From NCBI GenBank assembly GCA_019914945.1, contig CM034113.1, forward strand, positions 2,294,001-2,358,000: a stretch of DNA of 64,000 nucleotides, given 5' to 3'. This document shows, one piece after another, positions 22,425 to 34,081 of this stretch. The DNA comes from Typha latifolia. Lineage: Eukaryota; Streptophyta; Magnoliopsida; Poales; Typhaceae. The number at the start of each line of letters is the position of its first letter. Position 1 is the stretch's first letter. The position numbers were made by a program, and so were the translations under genes. The notes under the pieces are model-generated. The model made no database searches, was not told the origin of the DNA, and saw nothing but the letters and a program-made list of their open reading frames with translations.

Positions 22425-22872
22425 TAATGTTAATGCACCCAATTCATTAAAAAAATAATAATAATTTAGAGATCCTTCCGAAACTATTCAAAAAAAAAAA
22501 AGGAAATATATTACACTTCCATTAGAACTCTTAACTATAGTTTCTTTATTAATTAATTTCTTGCTGCCCCTTTCCTAATGAACATAAATAGGAGTAAATA
22601 ACACTAATAAACAAGTAATCAAACCGAGAACAAGATATATATTTAAAACCCCACAAAGTAAAGAGGAGGGCTACTTATCACAACATCAACAAAGGAGCTT
22701 ATAGCAAAGATTACATCAAACAAACATTGAGTGGCTCACACTCCCATGCATAGCCAATTAATACTAATAATAATACACAAAAATATACTTAATCACCAAT
22801 TTAAGCACTCCCCACGAATGCACACAAACCCCACAAAACCATAATTAATTAATCACTCCCCAAATTAATACT
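22425..22872 (-). other. 3' region of the Hev b 5-like gene
   Basis: Downstream side (minus strand) of the gene ending at 22873. It is conserved with 17385-17660, so it is part of the duplicated unit. AATAAT/ATTAAT-type poly(A) signals on the minus strand lie around 22755-22775. No separate gene is visible. Confidence 0.55.
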
Positions 22873-23950
22873 CTACTCTGAGGCAGCTTCCGCAGCCTTC
22901 TCTTCTGCCACCACCTCCTCGGCGGCTGCCGGGGCCTCTTCTGCAGCCGGCTCGGCGGTCTCTTCAGCGGCCGCGGCCGGTGCCTCGGGCTCGGCGACCT
23001 CGGGTGCCTTAACTTCTTCCGCCGGCTCGCCGGCCGACTTCTCTGCCTCAGGCTCTGCTGCTGGCTCCGCAATCGCCTCTGCTGTGGCTTCTACTGTTGC
23101 TGTCACTTCTTCTACGGGAGTTTCTTCTAATTTAGGCTCCTCGGCGACCACGGGGGTTTCTTCTACTTTAGGCTCCTCGGCGACTGGCGCCGGCGGGGAC
23201 TCGACGACCTCAGCGGGCGTTGATTCAGCTTCCACTGCGGCGGCCGGAGCCTCGACGGGGACGTTGACGACGGGGGCTGTTTCTACCTACATTATATATA
23301 CGTAAATTAATTAAGGACATGCAATTATTTTACTACATGTTGGTATTGTACGTAATAAATGAGGAATACTTTATATATAGTGTTTAGTTTAGTCAAGTTT
23401 GCTAAAGTTTCAAATATTATATGAAAAGAGAAATTTATAAGGTAGTAAAATCAAATCTCGTCAAAGCACCTCATGAGTTAAACTTAATTTAGAGTCCATT
23501 AACTTAAACGAGGTAAAAATATCATGTTTATCCCTACTTATAGCCTAATAATAATATCTAATTAAGGATCGAAATTAATTAATATAAAAGTCTAATTAAA
23601 GATCTAGTGGATAACGATTAAAATTTTGCACCTATTTTAGATGCATTAAGATTTTAAAATCTCCACCATCTCTGACTCTCTAAATCAACCAACTAAGTGG
23701 ATCACAGACTAGCTCACTTCAACAGCAAAGGTAGTTCCTGCAACCTAGGCTGCAGATGATCACCGATCGACCAAGATCTTTCACTAAGAAACACTCAATA
23801 TCTCCACTGATCTAATAAAAGATAAGTGAGACATCCTAGTAGGATCTGAAGTAACACAAAAAACCCAACAAGAATCTTCTAAATTTCTTCTTATATAAAG
23901 TAAGTTGTGGTCCTAAATGTGGATGCATGGCTCACCTCAACGGAAGCCAT
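22873..23950 (-). CDS. Hev b 5 / pKIWI501-type acidic Glu-Ala-Pro-Val-rich protein
   Basis: Two exons on the minus strand, join(23950..23936, 23286..22873), 142 residues. Exon 1 encodes only MASVE and ends at a GAG|GTGAG donor. The 649-bp intron ends TAG, and exon 2 resumes in phase at VETAPVV. The MASVEVE N-terminus, the tiny first exon and the composition (almost only E, A, P, V, T, K) match the acidic proteins known as latex allergen Hev b 5 and kiwifruit pKIWI501. Residues 41-51 and 53-63 are a near-perfect tandem repeat (AEEPKVEETPV / AEEPKLEETPV). There is no signal peptide, no cysteine and no folded domain, so it is predicted to be disordered and cytosolic. The molecular role of the family is unknown. 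The coding DNA is very GC-rich against AT-rich surroundings. Confidence 0.85.
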
Positions 23951-24076
23951 GGAGATTGCGAGAGATTGGAGGAGATCAGATGACTCAAAGTAGTGAAGAG
24001 TGGAGTAATGGAGAGAGAGAAGAAGAAGAAGAAGAAGGTGGATTAAAATGTATAGGCTTTGGGGGGGGGTTTCTTG

Positions 24077-24085
24077 GGTATTTAT
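24077..24085 (-). promoter_or_regulatory. TATA box of the Hev b 5-like gene
   Basis: TATAAATAC on the minus strand, about 130 bp upstream of the ATG at 23950. This would place transcription start near 24045-24055 and give a leader of roughly 100 nt containing a GA-rich (minus strand CTT-rich) tract. Confidence 0.6.
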
Positions 24086-24099
24086 ATGCAAAGTTGCAA

Positions 24100-25050
24100 G
24101 TGCGTGTAAAAGCTTTACAGAGAAGCAGTCACGTAGTGTATAGTCTGGAACACAATTATTTTAGTATGGCATGAAAAATATACATGCATACACCTTGTCG
24201 ACCGTTTTGACCAAACTAGTCATCTTCCAAATTATTTTTTTTACCATCCAAAATTAATACGAAAATAAGTTTATTTCACTATTAAAATAATAATAATAAT
24301 AAATTCAGCTTCTTCTTCTTATATATGACATTAATTTGATTATTTTATTTGAAATCTATTAATTTCTTATCTGAAAATTTTTAAATAAATTATTGATAAA
24401 TTTAATCTTTTACATATGTAAATTATTGAAAAGATTAGCATTAAATTTTATTAACTTATAGATAATATAATATTAAACTTATTAGTGATTAGTCGTCAGC
24501 GTATTAATGAAATATATCCTTTTGATACTATATTTTAGGGGTGATATATGAAAGACAAAAATCTTAAACCCCCAACCTAATGACGTACAAATCGATCATA
24601 TTAGATCTATTTCTTTATCTATCTATAATCCTTTTTTTTTTTCAACTCACTTACTTTCAACGTAACAAATCGTATAAAAATATATTTACTAGATAATTAA
24701 TTATATCATTATACATCATGTATTAGAATTTATAATATATATTTTTTAGAATGCCATTTTGACGAATAATCTGTCCATATAGACAAACAGATGCTAAGCC
24801 AAGTTAAAACAATTCTCGAATATGTCGCACTCTAATAAAATATTAATTATAATATTAGAAAAATAAATTGAATAAAAGATCTATGTCGTGAGCTGGTATG
24901 ATCGGCATAAAATTGAGGAAAAAAAAAAAGAAAATTAACAATATTAGAATGAACTTATTCTTGCAAAAGAGAGGGGTAAAAATATCATCGCATCAATTGT
25001 TTACTGCTAAACTTTTCACCACATATAAAAAAGAAGATAAAATAATTAAA
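24100..25050. other. AT-rich upstream region of the Hev b 5-like gene
   Basis: No gene or repeat recognised. There are A/T-rich runs and short TAA repeats near 24285-24300. Confidence 0.45.
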
Positions 25051-25114
25051 AAAAGAAAGAAAAGAAATCACCATCTTCCCACTCCTTTCGCGACTCCCGA
25101 GGCGCTTTATTTTA

Positions 25115-27525
25115 TCCTACGTGGCTACGTGTCAAATGGCGCATGGCTAAAGTCACTGGGACGCCCACCCACTTGGCCTTTCGCACCTGGAAAGTTGCAC
25201 CCAGGGGGGCCCCACAGGCGAACCGGGTCATATGGGTGGGGCCGGCGGGGCGGTGGGTGCTGGCCCCCACTTAGGCGTGCCGACGTGTCCGCAAGCTCGT
25301 GGATGAGCCTGATGAGCACGACAGCTCAGATGGGTCCCGCGGGCAGAAACGTCCACGTGGCTCGGTTGCCAATGAGTTTGTCAACTTTGGTGGGGCCCAA
25401 GACCAACACTTGGATTGGTACTTCTAAAAGCTTTGGTTGCTTTTCCCAGGCAGCAATTGAGATGTTAATAAATTTATACAATTTTAACTATTAACATACA
25501 AAATCCTTGTCCTTTTATGACCACTTAATTAATCCTAATAATTTTCTTTAACTCTTCACAGATTTTTACGGACCCAATAGTTTGATTATCAGACATGATC
25601 TATTTTTTTTCTCTTTACTTGAGATTTTAATTTAGTTTTTTTTTTACAATGTCAAATAGAAGATCCTAGTTTCAAATTTTAAGAATTATACATTAGATTA
25701 CTTTTTGGGCTTTTAAAATGTCTTTTTATGTTGTCACGAATTAGATCTGGATCGATCCGAACGTAAAAAATTATGAAAATTTAGGTGATGGTAGTCTCAT
25801 GAGATAGAGTTCTAATAGACCTATTTTACGTCAATCGGATGTCTGGATTAAAAGATATAACTAAAATAGTGGAGCAAAGTCAGAGTATGACAAAATGATA
25901 AATATCTAACGTTGCGACAGTCATCAAAGGGTGGCGAACGACTAAGATGGTGGTGGATGGCCGTAAGATAGGGTGACTATAGGTTGGAGGTAAAATTTGA
26001 GTTTCTAACTTAGATCTACTCCTAGGAAAATAAAGACTATCTAACGACTATGATATAAACGATAAATACGAGAATATAAAAATAACTAAACTTCTTTTAA
26101 CACGTAGATGCTTGGATACTTAAAACTCAGCCCCTCTTTTATATATAGATAAGGTATAATGAGTCCTATTTAACTTAGTCCTAAATATTCGATCCATTGA
26201 GCTTAATTTGTATATAATTCTATCCGATTTGACTCCGATAGTATGGTATATGACATTTGAATTTTTTTATTTAATTTTATTTGCTATGATTTTAGCCTAA
26301 ATGTAGGGGAGGGAACGAGGTATGATGTGATTGGGGAATCACGTGACAAGGACGTGGAGGGGACGGACGTGACCGGATGGTGGGTGGCCCCAGAGAAATC
26401 GACTACGGACCGTACGAGCCACGACAAAGACCACCGGCCAATCCAATGGTTGGGTCCCACGTGTCAGTATCTCTTCCCGTTTGGCTCTTTACTGCAGCTC
26501 AAATAACTCCGCCGCTCCACGTCACCTAATTGGCGCTTTTGGCTCCTTTCGGCTTTAGTTTTATACTCCAATATTAAATAATATGTTATATTAATGGACT
26601 AAAAATGCTCTTCTGACTCTGATAGTACTAAAATAAATTGTTTTCTTTTCTTAAAAAATCAAAATAATTGCCGGGTTACAGCTAATAAATAGTTATTTTG
26701 TTGTGTTTTTTTTTTCATATTTTATTTACAATTTTTTTAATATTTCTAATTTTAATTTTTAAAAAATTAAAAGTAACTTATTGCAGACTCTGAAGCTATT
26801 TTAGAGTTTTGGAACTCAGTTGGAGATGCTTTTAGAGAGAAATGTGCTATTTTGAAAGAAAATTGAGGATAATATTAAAAAATATTTAAAATATAGTTGA
26901 TATTATTGGATTTAAATTTAGACTTTTCTTTAATTTCTGTCTCATTTATTTGGAAGTTTAGTGATAAAATAGCGTTTGGTCGGATGTCACTAGCAATGCT
27001 CATAGACTACCCTTAACTTAGGACCAAACATAGGTTTAAACTTTTTAACAGCATTTATTTTACCTCATATATTTTAGGGAAAAAAATTGTTTTATTTATT
27101 TAAATTTTGTTTGGTATCAATACGAACACTTAAATTTTTGATTAAATTGCAACTATAAATATCATTAATTGGATCAGAGTGCTACTACTTTTTTTAATAT
27201 AGTTAATTTAATCGAGAGATTTAATTAAATTTAAATAATAAATTTAATGGCAGAATATTTTTTGTACGTATTCATTAATTATGGGGCTTAATTTTATATG
27301 CAAATTTATCTTTTATATAAATAAGAGTCCACGTCGGTTCGTCGACACCTGTACTATTCTATCTCGAAAGATGACGTGGGAGGGGCGTTAAAATAGATGG
27401 CATTTGATACGGTCAATGGTCGTGGGGCCCAGAACTTTCGGCAAATGCCAGATCAGTAATGAATGCCAACAAAGAAAAGGAGGCTCGACTAATTACATAA
27501 ATACCATTTATCTACTGCTGACGTG
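25115..27525 (-). promoter_or_regulatory. Three clusters of ACGT-core (G-box/ABRE-like) motifs
   Basis: Within AT-rich DNA, three GC-rich islands carry ACGT cores. Island 1 (25115-25365) has CTACGTGG, CTACGTGTC, CGACGTGTCC and CCACGTGGC. Island 2 (26330-26525) has TCACGTGAC, GGACGTGG, GGACGTGAC, CCCACGTGTCAG (26456) and CCACGTCACC. Island 3 (27330-27520) has CCACGTCGG, TGACGTGGG and TGACGTGGAC. GGGGCCC and CCAAT boxes occur nearby. bZIP and bHLH factors recognise such motifs. The only annotated gene facing away from here is the Hev b 5-like gene, 1.1-3.5 kb downstream on the minus strand. Open frames in the islands look accidental. Confidence 0.4.
25735..26180 (-). mobile_element. LTR fragment, minus orientation (family of 14.8 and 40.3 kb)
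   Basis: On the minus strand it carries the same order of blocks as 15130-15400 and 40850-41150: GGCCATCC, CGCCACCCTTTG, CGTTAGATATTTATC, the CCACTATTTTAG run and the ATCCAGACATCCG-type block. It splits ACGT island 1 from island 2. No gag or pol lies beside it. Confidence 0.5.
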
Positions 27526-28153
27526 GACCCAGTAAATTGATCATATATTTTCATCATTGCCACTAAATTTTTTTTTTCTAAAATATGATAATTACTACCA
27601 AAATATCAGAAGGTTAGCTAAATCTGGTTAGTCACTATTAAAGCACAACTTAGATAAAAGATAATTATTTTACCCTTATTAATTTTACCTAATAACTTAG
27701 TATAAAAAAAATATTATTGATTTATTTATGAGCATTTTGTTACAAGTGTTACCTATGCTACTGTAAACATTATTGATAAATATATTTACACTTAAAATTT
27801 AAAAAAAACGAGTATTTTAGTTTCATTTATAAATGTTTATTAGACTTAACCATAATCGATATAATTTTTTTATTAAAACTAATTTATCGACAATTTTAAA
27901 TGAGTCAAAAAAATTTAGTAGCAATCACGATATTTAGATTTTGGCATCAATTATGTAAAAATAAAAATAAAGCCTTAAATAAATTTTATCCCATAGATTT
28001 TTGACCAACTTCCTGCAATTCTTCTTTGTAGTTAGATAAAATTTAAAGAGATAGAGGCAAAAGATAGGATGCTTAAATATATATATATATACCCTAAACT
28101 ATTAAGATGACATATTAAAATGGAGATTGATTGAGAGATTGTTAATGTTGTTG

Positions 28154-28189
<36 letters not shown>

Positions 28190-29815
28190 TAAGATGTTGT
28201 TAGTTGGCCCACCACTTGATTCGATAAGCCAACATGGCCGAAAGTGTATGGCATTCATAAAGTTTGATTGCCATCCTGCCATGATCTCCCGAACTATCAT
28301 TCATCTTTCCACAGAATGGCAACTAAAATTATTTCAATGTCTTAGTCCTAAAGATGCAAGATAGCAACATCTTATTAGGGACCACATTCATATGCATATG
28401 CCACCCACTCATATATATGTATATATATTGGCATAAGATTTAGGTAAATTTATTACAAATACCTTTTTCTTGTTATATTTATTGTCATTCACACCATATT
28501 ATATATACTTATCATTCCACATATATAATTTTCTTTTAAGTTTAACTTTAACCTAACAATGAGTGACTAAATAGAATTTTTTTCTGTTATCTTTACAATG
28601 TAATAATTAAAGGTGTGTTATAATTTAATTCTTGTGGTTTGGCTCGATTTTAATTTACTCATTTGTACTTTAAACTTAAGCACTGTGTGGTCTAAACTAA
28701 GCTATAATTGTTAAGTAGGATGAAAAAAAAGAAGACCGGTTACTCTTTGAAAATATAGTATGATTTGATGATGGTAGTAGTAGTTTGGTCATTAGCAACT
28801 TATTTAGAGAACAAAATATTAGTGCTAACAATAGTAAGGATAGTTTGGCCATTTGCACCACTAGTTTCTGATAAAAAAATATAAAAATTTAGATTTGAAG
28901 TATAAGGTAACAAGCCAAAGTAAAGTTTTTTTTTTATCTTAAATATTAAAAGATTTACTCGAGAGTATTAAAGCCATTTTGCAACTTATAATTAATTTAG
29001 GAAATAATTCTACTTGCACTCCTGAATTATTATTCTTTTATGTACACTCTCTGAATTTTTTTTATTACCCACATACACCCATTAAACTAAGAAAAATATT
29101 AATATTTATTCCTCTTGAACTAAGAAAAAAAAGTAATTATATGGACCTGCAAATCGAATAACTTTTTAGATCAAAAAGTGTATGTGGCAAAAAAAAATTT
29201 TCAAAGGTGCATGCAGAAAATGGTGAGAGTTTAAGAGGCCTAAGTGGAACTATTCCTTAATAGTAATTAGTTGCTAAGAAAACTAATGTCACATTACTTT
29301 TGTGTTGTTAGAAACAAGATAGGCGAGCTGAAATAATTAATATCAATATATATATATATATATGTGAATTATAATAAAGGTAAAAGAAAGAGTGCTTTTA
29401 ATCAAAAAATTTCTAAGAATTCAGAAGAAGAAGAAGAGAGTGGTGGATCAAATCATAGTGTTGGTACTTAATTCTAGAAAGTGGTTGGCATTATCATCTC
29501 TACCAACCTTCGTAGAAAGTGAGCAACACTCTTTTGGCTTTAATCACTTTCTCTAAGGTTCCATTGATGACTTATGGCAAGTGAGGTGATGCACACTTGA
29601 ACTAGGCATTCATATATAGTCTTTGTCACACATATAAAGCTCATGCTATCTTTTTGGGCAGGGCTTTCTCTTATTTGGTTTGTAGAGAAGGGGCACCTTT
29701 TTTCTTATTAGGTATGCAACTACATTATTTGGAGATTAACCAACCAAATTAGAAGCTGGCTCTTAATTTTGCCTAATTAATATGAGAGTGATTCAAAATT
29801 ACACTAAGAAATATG
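26590..29815. other. AT-rich intergenic DNA with a (TAA)n microsatellite
   Basis: Apart from ACGT island 3 (27330-27525), nothing gene-like is visible. A (TAA)11-type microsatellite is at 28156-28189 and a short (TA)n near 29347-29363. Short frames are AT-biased and unsupported. Confidence 0.5.
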
Positions 29816-29819
29816 AATA

Positions 29820-30215
29820 TTTTTTAGGCCTAAACCTGTTGGTGAATGTTTATTTGGGCTGGGTTAGAATATTATAGTCCATTATCACTCTCTAACCTAT
29901 GAAATATTGGGCTCTAGACAGGTTATAAGAACATGATAAGTCTCTTATGAAAATATTTTAATTAGCTTTCATAGGAACATAATAATATAATAGTATCTAA
30001 TAAATCAAATATCCAATGTGGGACTAAAAACCACATAAATGGGTGAGTGTAAATGGTCGAATAGCAAGCGGGCGTAGGGGGCCGGGTTGGTTGGGCAAAG
30101 GCTTAGCTTGTGTTACCCATTACCAATTTGGTCTTAGGCTAGGATGAGCTTAGCCCAATGAAAGTTGCGTGGGCTCGGGCCGAGTTCAGATGGATCGAGC
30201 CTGATGATCACATCT
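29820..30215 (+). repeat. Non-autonomous repeat ending in GGGCTCGGGCCGA-type sequence
   Basis: Related, in opposite orientation, to 51110-51490. Both contain an AT-rich middle with AAATATTTTAATTAGCTTTC-like and GTGGGACTAAAA-like blocks, a GGCCGGGTTGG / TTAGCCCAATG / GGGCTCGGGCC run, and an outer end reading GAGCCTGATGATCACATCTA. It has the look of a small hAT-type or unclassified MITE. No target duplication was identified. Confidence 0.4.
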
Positions 30216-30713
30216 ACTCTTGACTAATATTCTAGTGATTGAGACGCTTTACCAACCGAGAGATATTAGCTATATCACTTCAGTGGCATCTTCTACGTAG
30301 CCTTAATATCACTGAGATTATTGTTTGATTTGTACAAGATTTGGCTTGAATTAATATTGATTTGTTTATGGATATCATACTTACTGGACTAATGAATAAG
30401 AGACAAAGTAATCAGAAAACAATAGAAGGAAGATATCTATCTATATGTGATATCAATGATATCTTAGGCATATAAAGATAAATTCTTTTGGATGCCTATT
30501 TATCAGATAAGGAAACTAGAATTATGGTCTCATATAAATATAGTAGCATGTCCATGTTATGTAAATAACTAAATATCATTTTTAAGCTCCTCATATTACT
30601 CATATATGAAGGAATAAATCACTCTATTTCAGATTGTTAGCATCCTTTTTCCACTTTCTTGGCTTTGTATGTTTCTCGAGTACTTCTTTGATTAAAGTGA
30701 AATGTAAGATAGT

Positions 30714-33005
30714 TGTTGGACATGTAAGTACCAATTTGAGCTAGGACTCTCTAAGATAAGTTAGATTTGGTCTCAGGTCTAATTGATCGAATTCAGACAT
30801 CGAAATCCTAATCAAACAAAGGTCATGACATGCATGGAAGAAGGAAATGACTAGAATGTAGATGAATAAACAAGGTCTAAATTGATCAATGTTTTAATCT
30901 ACTATCATGCCTGTGAAGCCCTGTAGACAAATATAGACGAACAAAGATCGTCTCAGTTGCTTCATATATCGATCTATAGTTTCGTTCTGCAATTTAAGAA
31001 CAAGAATTCTGAAGTTCAGTTGCCTTTTCAGGAAAACTTATTTATTATTCATTAACTATTTTGAACAATACTTTGTCTGAAATGCTTTAAGATCAAAGTT
31101 CTGAAGTTTGGTTGTATTTTTGGGAAACTTATATATTATTAATCGACTAATTTGATTAGTATTCTATTTGCAATCAATCATACCCATCATGCAGTTTTTA
31201 TCCAAATACAGAGTAGATATCATATTATATTCTTAATCTGAAGAACATTTTTGTTACTACTTAATAATTGTTTAGAGTTCCACTTTTATGACCTCAGAAT
31301 CGAATTTTCAAAACTCCATTGCCGAACACTGCATAGCAGGTCAACAGATGATGAAGATTAAATTACAAATTCATTTACTAACCGAATATCCGAAATAACT
31401 ATGCCAACAGAACAAGGACTTGATGATGAGGATATTTTAATTAGTTAATTTGTACATAAAAGAACAAAACGATTATTAATGGATTTCTGTCAGAACTCAG
31501 AACCTTATCAGGATACTTATTTGGCACATTCATATCATTTTACCTATTAATCTAATTTCACTTAAAACTTTGTCCAAATGTAGAGTAAACTATCTAGGTT
31601 TGATTCATGCTAAATGTGACCATGAAAAATATTTTTTAATATTTTGGCACCGTGGTTTGGAAATGCTGTCAGTCAAGGGCCTGCGCTGAAATGTGCCAAT
31701 GAACACTATTTGGCACGGAAATATCTTCTAATCCATTTATCCAAATCAACTGAAACTTTGCATAGAAATGAAGTACATTGTGATAAGCAGAGATATTCTG
31801 ACGGAAATTATAAACGATACGTTTCATTTTTCAGAATGCCAGTTGAAGAAGGCTTCGAGATAAAAGTTTCAAGTCTGAATTATTGAAGTCAGGTTTAAAA
31901 GAATCCAGATTCCAATATGGATATCCAATTCAGCTGAAACATTTTTATCCATATTAAAAATGTCCTAAAGAAGTGAATCCACTTGAGATTGGCCGTAAAT
32001 GTCAGGTATTTCTTAGATTCGAAATGATAAAAATAAATTTCAGCATAAAAGGCTTATATCAGAAATGGTCTGATTGAGTTTGGGAACAATCATATTTTCT
32101 GATTGACAAGTCCGAAGTGACTGCAATTTTATTCACGTATGAAATAGAAGGTGTTGGCTTGATATGAAGAGAAAATGGCATGCAGAATAATGTGTACTAG
32201 TTTTGCATGTCATATGAATAGTGTTTCAGAACAAGCTTTTCTGAAGCTAAAAATTGCCTATTGCTGAACTTTAAAATGTCATCTCTCTCAATTTACTTAT
32301 CTAATAATGTGAAATTTTATATACATTGAGAGATCAATTTAGACGATCCTTAAAATATCGACAAGAAATATTAATGTCATGAATCTTAACTAAGAGTTCA
32401 AACATTCAGTTGAAGCCTAACTTTGTTAAATTCTATATCTGAACTTGAAACAGAAAACAAGGATCATAATAGCATGATGTATTATTCTCTGAATAATTCT
32501 GAGGCTTCTATGCAACCTCAGTCACAGTCAAACCTAATAAGGGAGATTCTTCCTCTCTTTTTCTTTTTGATTTTAAGTCCGTAGACAAGGAAAATTCTTT
32601 CTCATTTGCATGTTGAGCAACCAATCAGAGACCATTCATGTCCATATAAAGAATCTAGCTACATAAGGAACTTATTATCATCTTTCTTAGAGTTTTCTAA
32701 TACGATACTATATTTAGATTACTAGTTGATCGAAAGCTTAAGTTGCTATCTAATAGACCAGTAATATATATCATACTAACTAGAAAAGACTTATATTTTC
32801 CTATACTAATGGACGAGTCTGCTAGAGCAAGATCACATCGTTTTCTCCTGAGCTGGGATTTTCATGTAAAAGTTTGTTGTGCGATTGTTCTCATTTAGGT
32901 TATTTTTGTTCCACTGTAATATTTGCTTCCACGTTAGTTTTCCTATAAGAATTTGGTGTTTCTCTTTAGATTATGAATTAGCAAGGAGGGCTCGTTTCCT
33001 TAACA
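30714..33005 (+). mobile_element. Probable copia-type LTR followed by primer site
   Basis: Starts TGTTGGACATG and ends CCTTAACA. It is followed two bases later by TGGCATCATAGCC (33008-33020), a one- or two-base variant of the initiator-Met primer site TGGTATCAGAGCC. The last 200 bp (GGGATTTTCATGTAAAAG, GTTCCACTGTAATATTTGC) has the look of plant Ty1/copia LTR 3' ends. The internal region is lost after about 90 bp, where the Sirevirus-like relic begins. The left boundary is less certain than the right. Confidence 0.45.
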
Positions 33006-33792
33006 AATGGCATCATAGCCTTGGTCTCTACTGTGTATATGGAAATATATCCGAGAACTGAGAGTTTTGAGAAAACCAAACATTTGTGAATCCTTAGGTA
33101 TGCTCTAATACTAATTGAAAAACATAATAAATGTCTTAGGAGATGAGACCTATCATATACTATCGATAATAATATGCAAAAAATAAAATATAAAAAGGAT
33201 GATCACGAACACAAAATTTTTATGTTAAAAAACTCTAAATCGAGTAAAGAACTACAAATCCAAACTCGGATCAAAACCAATAATTAAAACTTATAACAGT
33301 TAACAAGAAGTTCACAAATCACTCGCCAATTTTCATGACTTAATCTGTACTAACTTTACTCGCTAGACTCCACACTGTTTTTCATGATAGGTTTCCAAAC
33401 CTCGAGATTAATCCTTTCATCTCATTGACCTTGTAGACGCAGTTCTTCTAGATCTAATGTAAATGCGTAGACATGAGAACGATTCAGCATGTTCCGTCTA
33501 AAGCCAGAAAATAATCTCCATTGATCTCTAAAAGATTATCTTAAAAGATGATAGACGATCATTTAGAGTTAGATTAAATATTTTATATATCTTTTAGAGA
33601 TAAGATAAATATCTATTAGAGATAAGATAAATACTTCCAAAAGAAAAGGTCCAAAAGAAAAAGTAAATATCTCTTGTAATACCTCCTCTAGAGTTAGGGC
33701 ATCCCAACCCTTATGTACCTTATAAATATAAGGATAAATCCAAGTCAAATCAGGTCTCACGAAGTCCTAGGATTTGCAAGTTCCACGGGTGT

Positions 33793-33797
33793 GTTCA
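33793..33797. repeat. Target-site duplication GTTCA (left)
   Basis: GTTCA precedes TGTAACAACC at 33798 and recurs at 36873-36877 right after GTTACA. The undisturbed sister LTR at 39731 reads ACGTTCAAATGC with a single GTTCA, which confirms the empty site. Confidence 0.85.
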
Positions 33798-34025
33798 TGT
33801 AACAACCTATCTAACAAAAAAAAAAGTTATTACATGGCACGATGTGGCCGGCCTCGTGCCATACAGTGGCAGGGGGGAGGGCGCCACGCTTCCCAGCCGT
33901 CGGCCTGGCACTTCTCTCCCATTTCTCTCTCTTTTGGTCTCTCTCACTCTCCTCTCTCTCTCTCTCTCAAACTTTCTCTCTCTTTTTCCCTCGTGCCGCT
34001 GCCAGCCTGTCGCCACCGAGGTAAG

Positions 34026-34081
<56 letters not shown>

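Noticed and set aside
24898..25494. 198-residue open frame over the first ACGT island
   Set aside because: The N-terminus is poly-Lys from A-runs, the rest is a GC-rich reading of regulatory-looking DNA, and there is no domain. The reverse frame is also open.
31644..31886. 80-residue frame inside the copia-type LTR
   Set aside because: No similarity to any family I know, and it lies in LTR sequence.
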